In this document: positions 9,594 to 20,786 of the stretch, piece by piece
Numbering within the stretch: the stretch's first letter is position 1
Layout: the number at the start of each line of letters is the position of its first letter
Assembly: GCF_000012745.1 (NCBI RefSeq)
Contig: NC_007404.1
Span: 1,612,001 to 1,676,000, forward strand
DNA length: 64,000 nucleotides
Source of the DNA: Thiobacillus denitrificans ATCC 25259
GTDB lineage: Bacteria; Pseudomonadota; Gammaproteobacteria; Burkholderiales; Thiobacillaceae
Reading direction: 5' to 3'
Program-made: the position numbers and the translations under genes
The notes under the pieces: model-generated
What the model was told of the DNA's origin: nothing
What the model saw: only the letters and a program-made list of their open reading frames with translations
Databases searched by the model: none

Positions 9594-9684
9594 TGGCGGA
9601 GAGGGGGGGATTCGAACCCCCGTCAGGATATTATCCTGAACACGCTTTCCAGGCGTGCGACTTAAACCACTCATCCACCTCTCC
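9594..9684 (-). tRNA. tRNA-Ser (anticodon GGA)
   Basis: On the minus strand a 91-base class II tRNA can be folded. The 7-bp acceptor is GGAGAGG/CCTCTCC, the anticodon loop is CTGGAAA, there is a long variable arm, and the T arm is GGGGGTTCGAATCCCCC. The 3' CCA is encoded. It lies between the divergent grpE leader and the GT2 gene. Confidence 0.97.
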
Positions 9685-9763
9685 GAGAGCCGCGCATCAT
9701 ACCGGAAGCGCACCCCCCGGGCAAACCGCGCCGCGCGGACGCGAGAAAAACCCGCGCCGGCCT

Positions 9764-9791
9764 CTTGAAGCCTTGGCGTTCGTCCCCATCT
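9764..9791 (+). promoter_or_regulatory. Sigma-32 heat-shock promoter of grpE
   Basis: CTTGAAG (9764-9770) and CCCCATCT (9784-9791) are separated by 13 bases. This fits the sigma-32 consensus (CTTGAAA, 11-16 bases, CCCCATNT). It ends 26 bases before the grpE start codon. Confidence 0.8.
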
Positions 9792-9817
9792 GCCCTCGAG
9801 GACCACGAGGAGCAAGC

Positions 9818-10339
9818 ATGCAGGACGAATTCAAGACCGATACCCCACGCACCGAAGCCGGGTCTGAGAAGGAAACCATGCCGAGCATGGAAGAGCTGCT
9901 CAAGGCAGCCGAACTCGCCGCGGCCGAACACCACGACGCCTGGCTGCGCGCCAAGGCAGAGACCGAGAACATGCGGCGCCGCGCGGCGGAAGACGTCGAC
10001 AAGGCCCGCAAATTCGCCGTCGAGAGCTTCGCCGGCGAACTCCTGGCGGTGAAGGACAGCCTCGAAGCCGCGCTCGCCGCCGAGTCGCCGAGCGTGGACA
10101 ACCTGAAGGACGGCGTGACGCTGACGCTGAAGCAACTGAGTGCAGTCTTCGGCAAGTTCAACCTCCACGACATCGAGCCGCTGGGCGAAAAATTCGACCC
10201 CCACCTGCATCAGGCGATCCAGGTCGTCGAGTCGGAGCAGCCGGCGAACACCGTGGTGACGGTGCTGCAGAAGGGCTACCGGCTCCATGACCGCACGCTG
10301 CGGCCGGCGCTGGTCATGGTCGCCAAGGGGAAGGACTGA
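9818..10339 (+). CDS. grpE: Nucleotide exchange factor GrpE
   Basis: A 173-residue GrpE. It has an acidic N-tail, a long coiled-coil helix (about residues 25-75, with [20 protein letters not shown]), and a C-terminal beta domain including [14 protein letters not shown] and [18 protein letters not shown]. It releases ADP from DnaK. The start is the ATG at 9818 with GAGGAG ahead of it, downstream of a sigma-32-type promoter. dnaK follows in the same direction. Confidence 0.97.
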   Translation: MQDEFKTDTPRTEAGSEKETMPSMEELLKAAELAAAEHHDAWLRAKAETENMRRRAAEDVDKARKFAVESFAGELLAVKDSLEAALAAESPSVDNLKDGVTLTLKQLSAVFGKFNLHDIEPLGEKFDPHLHQAIQVVESEQPANTVVTVLQKGYRLHDRTLRPALVMVAKGKD

Positions 10340-10348
10340 ACGCGGAGC

Positions 10349-10376
10349 CTTGAAATGGGCGCGCTGCGCCCCATAT
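10349..10376 (+). promoter_or_regulatory. Sigma-32 heat-shock promoter of dnaK
   Basis: CTTGAAA (10349-10355) and CCCCATAT (10369-10376), 13 bases apart, match the sigma-32 consensus at every defined position. The promoter lies in the grpE-dnaK gap, 37 bases before the dnaK ATG. Part of it can also pair as a hairpin. Confidence 0.82.
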
Positions 10377-10413
10377 TCGGATCAAATTGAATCTCTTTTA
10401 GAAGGAAAAAATC

Positions 10414-12333
<1,920 letters not shown>

Positions 12334-12341
12334 GGGGTCGA

Positions 12342-12440
12342 GGGTCAGGATTCAGGGATCAGGGGAAGTCGCGCAGCGCGCGACTTTTCCTTTTCCGCTG
12401 GCCTGCCCCACCCTGCCCCCTGAATCCTGAATCCTGACCC
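12342..12440. repeat. Inverted-repeat element in the dnaK-dnaJ gap
   Basis: Two 24-base arms, 12342-12365 and 12417-12440, are reverse complements with two mismatches. Both contain the core TCAGGATTCAGGG or its complement. Between them lies a perfect 9-bp hairpin and a T-rich run. The right arm ends five bases from the dnaJ start. It looks like a small non-coding repeat of the MITE or REP type. Whether it recurs in the genome cannot be seen here. Confidence 0.75.
12366..12394 (+). terminator. Intrinsic terminator-like hairpin between dnaK and dnaJ
   Basis: A perfect 9-bp stem, AAGTCGCGC (12366-12374) and GCGCGACTT (12378-12386) with a 3-base loop, is followed by TTCCTTTT. It should stop or reduce transcription from dnaK into dnaJ. 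Confidence 0.7.
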
Positions 12441-12445
12441 CTGAC

Positions 12446-13564
12446 ATGTCTAAACGCGACTACTACGAAGTCCTCGGCGTCGCCAAGAACGCCTCCGACG
12501 AAGAAATCAAGAAGGCCTACCGCAAGCTGGCCATGAAACACCATCCCGATCGCAACCCGGGCGACCATGCGGCAGAGGATAAATTCAAGGAAGCCAAGCA
12601 GGCCTACGAAATCCTGTCCGATTCCGACAAGCGCGCGGCCTACGACCAGTTCGGCCACGCCGGCGTCGACCCGCAGTCCGGAATGGGCGGTGGAGGCTTC
12701 GGCGGCGGCGGATTCTCGGACGCCTTCTCGGACATCTTCGGCGACATCTTCGGCGGGGGCGGCGGCAACCGCCGCGACCGCGTCTACCGCGGCGCCGACC
12801 TGCGCTACAACCTCGAGATCGGACTCGAGGAGGCAGCGCGCGGCACCGAAACCAAGATCCGCATTCCGACGCTCGAGGAATGCGGCACCTGCCACGGCAG
12901 CGGCGCCAAGCCCGGTACCCAGCCGACGACCTGCAGCGCCTGCGGCGGGCATGGCCAGGTACGCGTGCAGCAGGGCTTCTTCTCGGTGCAGCAGACCTGC
13001 CCGCGCTGCGGCGGAACCGGCAAGATGGTGTCCGACCCCTGCCCGAGCTGCCACGGCGAAGGCCGGGTCAAGAAGCACAAGACGCTGTCGGTCAAGATTC
13101 CGGCCGGCGTCGACAGCGGTGACCGCATCCGCCTCGCTGGCGAAGGCGAAGCCGGGGTCAACGGTGGGCCCTCGGGCGATCTCTACGTCGTGATCCACCT
13201 CAAGGATCACCCGGTATTCAAGCGCGACGGCGACGACCTGCACTGCGAAATGCCGATCAGCTTCGCCACCGCGGCACTCGGCGGCGAGGTCGAAATCCCC
13301 ACGCTCGACGGTCACGCCAAAATCAAGATCCCGGCCGAAACCCAGTCCGGCAAGGTGTTCCGCCTGCGCGGCAAGGGCATCAAAGGCGTGCGCAGCCACG
13401 CCCCGGGCGACCTGCTGTGCCACATGCTCGTCGAAACGCCGGTGAACCTGTCCGAGCGCCAACGCGAACTGCTGCGCGAATTCGAGGCGCTGAGCCCGGG
13501 ACGCAACAACAACCCGCGCGCCCAGTCCTTCATGGACAAGGTGAAATCCTTCTTCGGAACCTAG
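12446..13564 (+). CDS. dnaJ: Chaperone DnaJ (Hsp40)
   Basis: A 372-residue class A J-protein. The J domain has HPD at residues 33-35, and a Gly/Phe-rich linker follows at about 73-112. Four CxxCxGxG zinc repeats are present ([32 protein letters not shown]), then the C-terminal substrate domains. It stimulates DnaK ATPase. The sequence just before the ATG shows no recognisable Shine-Dalgarno motif because the right arm of an inverted repeat abuts it. Confidence 0.98.
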   Translation: MSKRDYYEVLGVAKNASDEEIKKAYRKLAMKHHPDRNPGDHAAEDKFKEAKQAYEILSDSDKRAAYDQFGHAGVDPQSGMGGGGFGGGGFSDAFSDIFGDIFGGGGGNRRDRVYRGADLRYNLEIGLEEAARGTETKIRIPTLEECGTCHGSGAKPGTQPTTCSACGGHGQVRVQQGFFSVQQTCPRCGGTGKMVSDPCPSCHGEGRVKKHKTLSVKIPAGVDSGDRIRLAGEGEAGVNGGPSGDLYVVIHLKDHPVFKRDGDDLHCEMPISFATAALGGEVEIPTLDGHAKIKIPAETQSGKVFRLRGKGIKGVRSHAPGDLLCHMLVETPVNLSERQRELLREFEALSPGRNNNPRAQSFMDKVKSFFGT

Positions 13565-13582
13565 GTGCCGCGCCGGGGCGGC

Positions 13583-14356
13583 TCAGGCCGGCCGCGCCGA
13601 AGCGAACAGCCGGAAGAAGTTCTCGCTGGTCGCCGCGCCGACGGCCTCGACCGGGATACCGCGCACGCGCGCGATTTCCTCGGCGACGTGCTTGACGAAG
13701 CCGGGCTCGTTGGTCTTGCCGCGATGCGGCACCGGCGCGAGATAGGGCGAATCGGTCTCGATCAGCATGCGCTCGAGCGGGATCGCGGCGGCCACCTCGC
13801 GCAGCGCGGCCGCGTTCTTGAACGTGACGATGCCCGAGAACGAGATGTAGAAGCCGAGATCGACCGCCGCTTCCGCAACCGCGAGGCTCTCGGTAAAGCA
13901 GTGCATCACGCCACCCGCCTCCCCCGCGTTTTCCTCGCGCATGATCTGCAGGGTGTCGTCGGCCGCGGAACGCGTGTGGATCACGAGGGGTTTGCGACAC
14001 TGACGTGCGGCCCGGATATGGGTGCGGAAGCGTTCACGCTGCCACTCGAGATCGCCGGTCAGGCGAAAATAGTCGAGTCCGGTCTCGCCGATTGCGACGA
14101 CCTTGGCGTGGTCGGCGAGCGCGACGAGTCCCTCGACGCTCGGCTCGGTGCAGTCCTCGTGATCCGGGTGCACGCCGACCGAGGCGTAGACGTTCGGATG
14201 CGCCTCGGCGAGGGCCAGTATTTTCGGGAATTTCTCGAGCTCGACGCCGATGCACAAGGCATGGCTCACGGCGTTCTGTGCCATCAGGTCGAACACCTCG
14301 GGCAGCCTGCCGGCGAGCTCGGGAAAATTGATGTGGCAGTGCGAGTCGATGTACAT
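13583..14356 (-). CDS. tatD: TatD family metal-dependent hydrolase
   Basis: A 257-residue TIM-barrel hydrolase starting MYIDSHCHINFPE, with metal ligands His6 and His8. Later family motifs include GETGLDYF, VIHTRSA, HCFTE and LIETDSPYLAP. Family members act as 3'-5' nucleases on DNA or related phosphoesters. I used the ATG at 14356 over an upstream GTG. It is the last gene of the minus-strand holB-pilZ-tatD run and converges with dnaJ, leaving 18 bases. Confidence 0.95.
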   Translation of the reverse strand: MYIDSHCHINFPELAGRLPEVFDLMAQNAVSHALCIGVELEKFPKILALAEAHPNVYASVGVHPDHEDCTEPSVEGLVALADHAKVVAIGETGLDYFRLTGDLEWQRERFRTHIRAARQCRKPLVIHTRSAADDTLQIMREENAGEAGGVMHCFTESLAVAEAAVDLGFYISFSGIVTFKNAAALREVAAAIPLERMLIETDSPYLAPVPHRGKTNEPGFVKHVAEEIARVRGIPVEAVGAATSENFFRLFASARPA

Positions 14357-14383
14357 GCGGTGGGTGAGCACCGCGGGTCGGCG

Positions 14384-14755
14384 CTACATGGTGTGGGTGG
14401 GACGCACCGATTTTAACGAACCGCCGAGCAAACCTTCAATCTTGTTCTGCGCCGCCTTGCCGCTTTCGTTGAACGCGAACTGGACCCCGACGCCCTGGGT
14501 GCGGCTGCCGTGTGCGCCGGCCGGCGTCACCCAGACGACCTTGCCGGAGACCGGCAGCTTGGTCGGGTCGTCCATCAGGGTGAGGAGCATGAAGATCTCC
14601 TCGCCCATCTTGTACTGCTTGTTCGTCGGGATGAACAGGCCGCCGCCCTTGATGAACGGCATGTACGCGGCAAACAGCGCGGACTTCTCCTTGATCGACA
14701 GCGACAGCACACCGGGGCGGACCGGCGCTGTAACCTCGTTGACTGCTGCGTTCAT
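14384..14755 (-). CDS. pilZ: PilZ domain protein
   Basis: A 123-residue single PilZ domain protein (GVLSLSIKEKSALFAAYMPF, GGGLFIPT, GVGVQF). It matches the type IV pilus assembly PilZ class, which is encoded beside holB and lacks the RxxxR c-di-GMP motif. These proteins regulate the PilB motor through FimX-like partners. The 11-base gap from holB indicates an operon. Confidence 0.92.
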   Translation of the reverse strand: MNAAVNEVTAPVRPGVLSLSIKEKSALFAAYMPFIKGGGLFIPTNKQYKMGEEIFMLLTLMDDPTKLPVSGKVVWVTPAGAHGSRTQGVGVQFAFNESGKAAQNKIEGLLGGSLKSVRPTHTM

Positions 14756-14766
14756 GATCGACTCTC

Positions 14767-15750
14767 TTAATCAAAGACATGCCGGTATTCGACCAGCCAG
14801 GCCTGCAATTGCAGACTGCGGTTGAGCGGGTGGGCCAGCGTCCTGCCCTCGTCGGCCTGTGTCTTTGCCAGCGCGAGGAGCTTTCCCAGGTCGGCTTCAC
14901 GGCCGAGCGTTGCCAGTACGTCGATAAAATCCTGGTTGAACTGCACGCTGCCCCCCAGACGCACAGCCAGTAGGTCACCTAGCCATTTGTACGCGACATC
15001 GTGCCAGGTCTGCGGCGCAACGGCCTTCCAGCGCTCGCCGAGGGTGACCGGGTCGAGCGCTTGGGGACGCGCAAGTCCTTCGAGCACCCCGCGGCGCTCG
15101 TCGAGCACCTCGCCTTCGCACCATCCCAGCGCGGCGAGCGGCGTGCCGCCCGCCAAGGCCAGCAGCGTCGGCGCGTCGTCCACGCCCTGCTCGCCGAGCC
15201 ACGCCGTCGCCTGCGCCAAAGCCGGCAGTCCGACATCGAGCCGCGTACACCGACTGCGTATGGTCGGCAGCAGGCGCCGCGGTTGATCCGCCACCAGCAC
15301 GAACACCGTATTTAACGGCGGTTCCTCGAGCACCTTTAACAGCGCGTTCGCCGCTGCCAGATTGAGACTGTCGGCGGGATCGACCAGAACCACGCGATAG
15401 CCGGCGCGATAGGTGGAAAGCTGGACGAAGTCGACCGCGTCGCGCGCCTGGTCGACCTCGATCGCGGTCGCCAGACGCGTTTCGCCCTCCTTGCTCGTCT
15501 TTTCCTGCAGACCCACCCGCCGGAAGTCGGGGTGGGCGCCGGTCTCGAACCAGTGGCAGGCCGGGCAGACGCCGCACGCCGAGCCGTCGGGTCTAGGCGC
15601 CTCGCAGAGCAAGGCGCGCGCCCACTCGAGCGCAAGCGCGCTTTTGCCGACGCCGCGCGGACCGGCGAGAAGCAGCGCTTGCGCAGGGCGGGACCGCGTC
15701 GCGAGCAGGCGCTGCCAGACCGGTTCGAGCCAGGGATAGGCCACGCTCAC
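14767..15750 (-). CDS. holB: DNA polymerase III subunit delta'
   Basis: A 327-residue clamp-loader subunit. It has the P-loop-like GPRGVGKS at 30-37, zinc-binding cysteines at 49, 59, 62 and 65, and the conserved NALLKVLEEPP and TIRSRC segments. It helps load the sliding clamp during replication. It starts with GTG at 15750, overlapping the tmk stop as GTGA, which implies coupled translation. Confidence 0.95.
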   Translation of the reverse strand: MSVAYPWLEPVWQRLLATRSRPAQALLLAGPRGVGKSALALEWARALLCEAPRPDGSACGVCPACHWFETGAHPDFRRVGLQEKTSKEGETRLATAIEVDQARDAVDFVQLSTYRAGYRVVLVDPADSLNLAAANALLKVLEEPPLNTVFVLVADQPRRLLPTIRSRCTRLDVGLPALAQATAWLGEQGVDDAPTLLALAGGTPLAALGWCEGEVLDERRGVLEGLARPQALDPVTLGERWKAVAPQTWHDVAYKWLGDLLAVRLGGSVQFNQDFIDVLATLGREADLGKLLALAKTQADEGRTLAHPLNRSLQLQAWLVEYRHVFD

Positions 15751-16361
15751 GTCAAGTCCTGCAGCAGCCGCGCGATTTCGGCCTGCACGGCGTCGATCGT
15801 CTGCCGCGCGTCGAGCACGTGGATGCGATGCGGCTCCGCACGCGCACGCACGAGATAGGCGTCGCGCACGCGCGCGAAGAAGCTGCCGGCCTCCTGCTCG
15901 AAGCGGTCGGCCGCGCGCACGCTCGAGCGTCGTTCCTCGGCGACCGCGGGGGGCACGTCGAAGAGCAGCGTGAGGTCGGGCGCGAAGCCGCGCTGCACCC
16001 AGTCTTCGAGCGCCGCGATGCGTTCGGCCGCGATGCGCCGCCCGCCGCACTGGTAGGCGTAGCTCGCATCGGTGAAGCGGTCGGAGACGACCCAGGCGCC
16101 GCGCGCCAACGCAGGCAGGATCAGTTCGGCCAAGTGCTGCTGCCGCGCCGCGAACATCAGCAGCAGCTCGGTGTCGGCCGCCATCTCGCGATGCAGCAGC
16201 AGTTCGCGCAGCGTCTCGCCGAGCGCGGTTCCGCCCGGCTCGCGCGTCACGATCACCTCCCTGCCCTGCCCGCGCAACCACTCGGCGACGAAGCCCACGT
16301 GGGTGCTCTTGCCGGCGCCGTCGACGCCCTCGAGGGTGATGAATTTTCCGGGAAGGCTCAT
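15747..16361 (-). CDS. tmk: Thymidylate kinase
   Basis: A 204-residue dTMP kinase with the P-loop EGVDGAGKST (residues 11-20), the REPGGTALGE loop and the DRFTDASYAYQ substrate motif. It makes dTDP for DNA synthesis. It overlaps mltG at its start and holB at its end by four bases each, so the three form a tight unit. Confidence 0.97.
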   Translation of the reverse strand: MSLPGKFITLEGVDGAGKSTHVGFVAEWLRGQGREVIVTREPGGTALGETLRELLLHREMAADTELLLMFAARQQHLAELILPALARGAWVVSDRFTDASYAYQCGGRRIAAERIAALEDWVQRGFAPDLTLLFDVPPAVAEERRSSVRAADRFEQEAGSFFARVRDAYLVRARAEPHRIHVLDARQTIDAVQAEIARLLQDLT

Positions 16362-17347
16362 TTCTGGTAGCGGCGGACGGCGCGGTTGTGTGCCGCGAGG
16401 TCGCTCGAAAAGACGTGGGTGCCGTCGCCGCGCGAGACGAAATAGAGCGCATCGGTCTGCGCCGGGTTCAACGCCGCGCGGATCGCCTCCGCGCTCGGCA
16501 TCGCGATCGGTGTGGGCGGCAGCCCGGTTCGGGTATAGGTGTTGTACGGCGTGTCGGCAAGAAGATCGACTTTGCGCAAATTGCCGTCGAAGCGTTCGCC
16601 TAGACCGTAAATCACGGTCGGATCGGTTTGCAGCCGCATGCCGAGCTTGAGCCGGTTGAGGAACACGCCCGCGATCATCGGGCGCTCGAACGCGGCGCCG
16701 GTTTCCTTCTCCACGATCGACGCCATGATCAGGGCCTCATAGGGGGTTTCGTAGGGTAGCCCCGGCGCGCGCGCCTGCCATGCGCTCGTGAGTTTTTCAC
16801 GCTGCAGGCGATATGCGCGGCGCAGCACGTTGAGATCGGACGTGTGCGGCGCGTAGAAATAGGTGTCGGGAAAGAACAGGCCCTCGGGGTATGCCTCGCT
16901 CGCGCCGATTGCGCGCAACACCTGTGTGTCGCTCATGCCTGCGCTCTCGTTCTTCAGGAGCGGTTGCGACGCGAGCACCGTCCGTATTTCGCGCCAGCTC
17001 CGTCCCTCGATGAACTGCACCATCGCCTGCGAGACGTCGCCGCGCTCGATCTTGCCGTAGAGCTCGATCGGTGTGAGCGGCTTGTCCAGCGTGTAGACGC
17101 CGACCTTGAGCGTCCCGGCCTTGCCGAGCACGCGACCGAGCAGCCAGAACACCCGCGCGTCGCCGACGACGCCTTCCCGTTCGAGCATCACGCTCAGGCT
17201 CTTGAGGTGCATGCCGGGCGCGACGTTGACCGTTTTCGGCAAGGGCGTTATGACGAGCGGCCGCGTCGCATACCAGGCAAGCCCCGCCGCGAGCAGCACT
17301 GCCGCCAGCGTGCCGAATCCGAGCAAGCGTTTAAACCAGATCTTCAT
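16358..17347 (-). CDS. mltG: Endolytic murein transglycosylase MltG (YceG)
   Basis: A 329-residue protein with one N-terminal membrane anchor (about residues 7-27), a LysM-like region, and the YceG catalytic domain with EGLFFPDTY, ASIVEKETG (catalytic Glu) and PYNTYTRTGLPPTPI. It cuts nascent glycan strands near the synthesis machinery and sets their length. I chose the ATG at 17347 (MKIWFKR), which overlaps the end of pabC by 17 bases. Confidence 0.95.
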   Translation of the reverse strand: MKIWFKRLLGFGTLAAVLLAAGLAWYATRPLVITPLPKTVNVAPGMHLKSLSVMLEREGVVGDARVFWLLGRVLGKAGTLKVGVYTLDKPLTPIELYGKIERGDVSQAMVQFIEGRSWREIRTVLASQPLLKNESAGMSDTQVLRAIGASEAYPEGLFFPDTYFYAPHTSDLNVLRRAYRLQREKLTSAWQARAPGLPYETPYEALIMASIVEKETGAAFERPMIAGVFLNRLKLGMRLQTDPTVIYGLGERFDGNLRKVDLLADTPYNTYTRTGLPPTPIAMPSAEAIRAALNPAQTDALYFVSRGDGTHVFSSDLAAHNRAVRRYQK

Positions 17348-18137
17348 AGAGCGCAGCATTCAAAGTGTCGGTCCAGCCAGCAGGCATCCAGGTCTTGTCG
17401 CCGAGGCGCGCGACCCGGCGCACGCCGATCAGGCTGTTGCAGATCATGACTTCGTCGGCAGCGAGTATAGCGGCTGAAGGCAGCCGCTCGACGCGGGCGC
17501 GCAAACCCCGCCGAGCTGCCGCCCGCAGCACGCGCGCCCGCGCGACACCGGCGACGCCGCATGTGCCGAGATCCGGCGTGAACAGCTCGCCCGCGCTGAC
17601 CCAGAAGACGTTGGTCATGACACCGCCGATGATCGCGCCGGCGTCGTCACAGAGCAGCCCCTCGAAGATGTCCGGGTCGTCCCACTCGGCGCGCGCGAGC
17701 ACGTTTTCCAGGCGGTTCAGATGTTTGATGCCGGCGAGCTGCGGCTGGCGCGAAAGCCGCAGGCTGCACCAGCGGACGCGCACGTCGACGGGCGCGCCGG
17801 GGGCGGCATGCGGCGGCAGACGCGCCGACATCACGATCCGCGTCGCGACCCCTCGCGCCGGCAGATAGCCGCGTGTTCCGCTGCCGCGCGTGACGATGAT
17901 CTTCACGACGCCGCTCCCGGCGAGGGCGATCCGGCGAATGTCCTCGCGCAGCATGTCCTCGGCCGGGCAATCGAGCGCGAGTGCCGCGCAGTCCGCGCGC
18001 AGCTTCGCGTAGTGGTCCGCCCACCACAGCGGCTCGCCGGCTTCGGTGCGCAGGGTGCGGAACACGCCGTCGCCGTACGCGAGTCCGCGGTCATGCGCGT
18101 CGACGCAGGCGTTTGCCTCGCCGTTGACGAGGATCAC
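17331..18137 (-). CDS. pabC: Aminodeoxychorismate lyase
   Basis: A 268-residue fold-type IV PLP enzyme that converts aminodeoxychorismate to p-aminobenzoate and pyruvate for folate. Visible are GLAYGDGVFRTLR, GSGTRGYLP, the IKHLNRLENVLAR segment with the PLP lysine, and NVFWVSAGELFTP. It starts with GTG at 18137, overlapping the pabB stop as GTGA, and lies between pabB and mltG as in many proteobacteria. Confidence 0.92.
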   Translation of the reverse strand: MILVNGEANACVDAHDRGLAYGDGVFRTLRTEAGEPLWWADHYAKLRADCAALALDCPAEDMLREDIRRIALAGSGVVKIIVTRGSGTRGYLPARGVATRIVMSARLPPHAAPGAPVDVRVRWCSLRLSRQPQLAGIKHLNRLENVLARAEWDDPDIFEGLLCDDAGAIIGGVMTNVFWVSAGELFTPDLGTCGVAGVARARVLRAAARRGLRARVERLPSAAILAADEVMICNSLIGVRRVARLGDKTWMPAGWTDTLNAALYEDLV

Positions 18138-19462
18138 GCGGCCTCCAGCGCGCGCAAGAGGCCCCGCGCTTTCGCACGGGTTTCCTCGAGTTCTCGCGGC
18201 GCGGCCGAGTCGGCGACGATGCCGGCGCCCGCGCGAAAAGTCAGTGAACGGCCCTGCAGCAGGAAGCTGCGGATCAGGATATTGAGATCGAAGCTGCCGT
18301 CGAGGTTGATGTAGCCCACGCTGCCGGTATAACTGCGGCGCGGCGTGCGCTCGAGTTCGTGGATGATCTGCATCGTCCTGACCTTCGGGCAGCCGGTGAT
18401 CGTACCGCCGGGAAACACCGCGCGCAGCACGTCGAGCACGCGCAGGCCCCGGCGCAGGTTTCCACGCACGGTCGATTCGATGTGGTGGACGTGGCGGTAA
18501 CTGGCAAGCTCCATCAGTGCCGCCACCTCGACGCTGCCCGGCTCGCACACCCGCCCGAGGTCGTTGCGCTCGAGGTCGACCAGCATCACATGCTCGGCGC
18601 GTTCCTTGGGATGGGCTTCGAGCCGTGCGCGCAGTGCGGCGTCTTCGTCGGCATCGTCGCTGCGCGGGTGGGTGCCGGCGATCGGCCGCGTTTCGAGAAC
18701 GCCGTCGCGCAGCCTCACCAGCCGCTCGGGCGAGGAACTGACGATCGCCCATGGGCCCATCTGCAACAGGGCGGAAAACGGCGCCGGGTTGCGCGCCATG
18801 AGCTGCGCGAACAGCGACGCAGGTGTCGGCGCGATGGCAAATTCGGCGCGCCAGCCGCGCGAGAGATTGACCTGGAATACGTCGCCTGCACGTATGTATT
18901 CCTGGATGCGCAAGACGCCCCCGAGGAATGCCGCCGGATCGTCCTCGTCCAGCGCCGTCAGCGCGGGCAAGGTCGGAAGGGGCGGCAGGTCGCGCGCGAG
19001 ATCCGCAGCGAGCAGTTCGACCAGCGCGCCCTGCCCGGCTTCGCCGACGATGACGCAGCGTCCGCTGCCGCGGTTGACGAGCACCGCCGCAGGGATACGC
19101 ACAAGCCATGCGACGGGAAAATCGTCATTCGCGGGAAGACCGACGCTCGTCTCGAAAAGTCCGGCAAGTTCGTAAGCGAAGCCGGCGAGCCAGCCGCCGG
19201 TGAACGGCAAGCTGTCGCCGCTTCCGTCAGACGCGCGCGGCCGGATCTGCATCGCTGGGTGCGCGGCGAGCGCGTCGACCCCGTCACGGGCGGAAAAGGC
19301 CACGACCTCACGCGGGAACGCGAAGAGCACGTCCCACCCCGCATCTCCGCTGCTGACGAGCAGCCCGGGGTAGCGCTCGGGCCAAGCGGCCTGAACGCGG
19401 ATCAGGTCAGGGGTATGAGGCCACTCACGAATCTCGGGCGCATTGAAGCGAGAGGGGGACAT
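18134..19462 (-). CDS. pabB: Aminodeoxychorismate synthase component I
   Basis: A 442-residue chorismate-binding enzyme. Motifs include FQVNLSRGW, RPIAGTHPRS, ERAEHVMLVDLERNDLGR and GTITGCPKVRTMQIIHELER. With a glutaminase partner it makes aminodeoxychorismate. The motif reads PIAGT, where the E. coli enzyme has lysine (PIKGT). Anthranilate synthases also have PIAGT, but the coupled pabC argues for PabB. No glutaminase gene is present in the window. Confidence 0.9.
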   Translation of the reverse strand: MSPSRFNAPEIREWPHTPDLIRVQAAWPERYPGLLVSSGDAGWDVLFAFPREVVAFSARDGVDALAAHPAMQIRPRASDGSGDSLPFTGGWLAGFAYELAGLFETSVGLPANDDFPVAWLVRIPAAVLVNRGSGRCVIVGEAGQGALVELLAADLARDLPPLPTLPALTALDEDDPAAFLGGVLRIQEYIRAGDVFQVNLSRGWRAEFAIAPTPASLFAQLMARNPAPFSALLQMGPWAIVSSSPERLVRLRDGVLETRPIAGTHPRSDDADEDAALRARLEAHPKERAEHVMLVDLERNDLGRVCEPGSVEVAALMELASYRHVHHIESTVRGNLRRGLRVLDVLRAVFPGGTITGCPKVRTMQIIHELERTPRRSYTGSVGYINLDGSFDLNILIRSFLLQGRSLTFRAGAGIVADSAAPRELEETRAKARGLLRALEAA

Positions 19463-19553
19463 TCGGTTTCCGGGTCAGGCGGGGCGCCGACGTGGCGCCC
19501 GCGCCTGGCTGCCCCGATCTGCTGTCACGTTTTCGCGTCGCCGGGAGGCAGGC

Positions 19554-20786
19554 TCAAACGCGCTTGAAGACCAGCGAGCCGTTGGTGCCGCCGAACCCGA
19601 AGTTGTTCTTGAGCGCCGCGTCGATCTTCATGTCGCGGGCCGTGTTCGCGCAGTAGTCGAGATCGCACTCGGGGTCCTGCGAGAAAATGTTGATCGTCGG
19701 CGGCGAGACCTGGTGATGCACCGCGAGCACGCTGAATACCGACTCGACCCCGCCGGCGCCGCCGAGCAGATGGCCGGTCATCGACTTGGTCGAGTTGACC
19801 ACGGCCTTGTACGCGGCGTCGCCCAGCGCGAGTTTGATCGCCTCGGTTTCGTTCTTGTCGCCGAGCGGCGTCGAGGTGCCGTGCGCGTTGATGTACTGGA
19901 TCTGATCGGGGTTGAGCCCGGCGTCGCGCATCGCGTTCACCATCGAGCGCCGCGGGCCGTCCGTGCTCGGTGCGGTCATGTGGTAGGCGTCGCCGCTCAT
20001 GCCGAAGCCGGCGACTTCGGAGTAGATTTTTGCCCCGCGCGCCTTGGCGTGTTCGTATTCCTCGAGCACGAGTACGCCCGCACCCTCGCCGAGCACGAAG
20101 CCGTCGCGATCCTTGTCCCACGGCCGACTCGCCGTCGCGGGATCGTCGTTGCGCGTCGACAGCGCGCGCGCCGCCGCGAAACCGCCGACGCCGAGCGGCG
20201 ACGTCGCACATTCCGCACCGCCCGCGATCATCACGTCGGTGTCGCCGGCCTGGATCATGCGGGCCGACAGGCCGACGGCGTGCAAGCCCGTCGTGCACGC
20301 CGTCACGACCGCGAGGTTGGGGCCGTTGATGCCGTATAGGATCGACAGGTTGCCCGAAATCATGTTGATGATGGAACCGGGGATAAAAAAGGGCGAAATC
20401 TTCCGCGGACCCGATTCCATCAGGAGACCGTGCGTCTCCTCGATCAGCGGCAAGCCGCCGATTCCGGAGCCGATGTTGATACCGATACGATCGGAATTGG
20501 CTTCGGTGACTTCGATGCCCGAATCACGAATCGCCTGGATCCCGGCCGCCATGCCGAACTGGATGAAGACATCCATACGGCGCGCATCCTTCGGATTGAG
20601 GTATTGTGCGACATCAAAATTCCGTACCTCACCCGCCATCTGCGAAGCGAAGGGCGTGGGATCGAAACGGGTGATCCGGGAGATGCCCGGGCGCCCCGCG
20701 ACAAGGTTGTCCCAGGCTTCCGGGATGGTGTTTCCGACTGGAGAAACGATCCCCAGCCCGGTGACGACGACACGACGTTTGGACAA
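19554..20786 (-). CDS. fabF: Beta-ketoacyl-ACP synthase II
   Basis: A 410-residue thiolase-fold elongation enzyme. The nucleophile is Cys164 in [13 protein letters not shown], with catalytic histidines in [12 protein letters not shown] and [10 protein letters not shown]. It extends acyl-ACP with malonyl-ACP. It follows acpP after a 200-base gap, the largest gap in the fatty-acid cluster. Confidence 0.97.
   Translation of the reverse strand: MSKRRVVVTGLGIVSPVGNTIPEAWDNLVAGRPGISRITRFDPTPFASQMAGEVRNFDVAQYLNPKDARRMDVFIQFGMAAGIQAIRDSGIEVTEANSDRIGINIGSGIGGLPLIEETHGLLMESGPRKISPFFIPGSIINMISGNLSILYGINGPNLAVVTACTTGLHAVGLSARMIQAGDTDVMIAGGAECATSPLGVGGFAAARALSTRNDDPATASRPWDKDRDGFVLGEGAGVLVLEEYEHAKARGAKIYSEVAGFGMSGDAYHMTAPSTDGPRRSMVNAMRDAGLNPDQIQYINAHGTSTPLGDKNETEAIKLALGDAAYKAVVNSTKSMTGHLLGGAGGVESVFSVLAVHHQVSPPTINIFSQDPECDLDYCANTARDMKIDAALKNNFGFGGTNGSLVFKRV

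Noticed and set aside
10354..10377. Hairpin between grpE and dnaK as a terminator
   Set aside because: There is no T-run, and the bases coincide with a near-perfect sigma-32 promoter, which explains them better.
17331..19109. A 592-codon frame that would make PabC much longer
   Set aside because: The upstream half is out-of-frame pabB. The GTG at 18137 overlapping the pabB stop gives a normal-length PabC.
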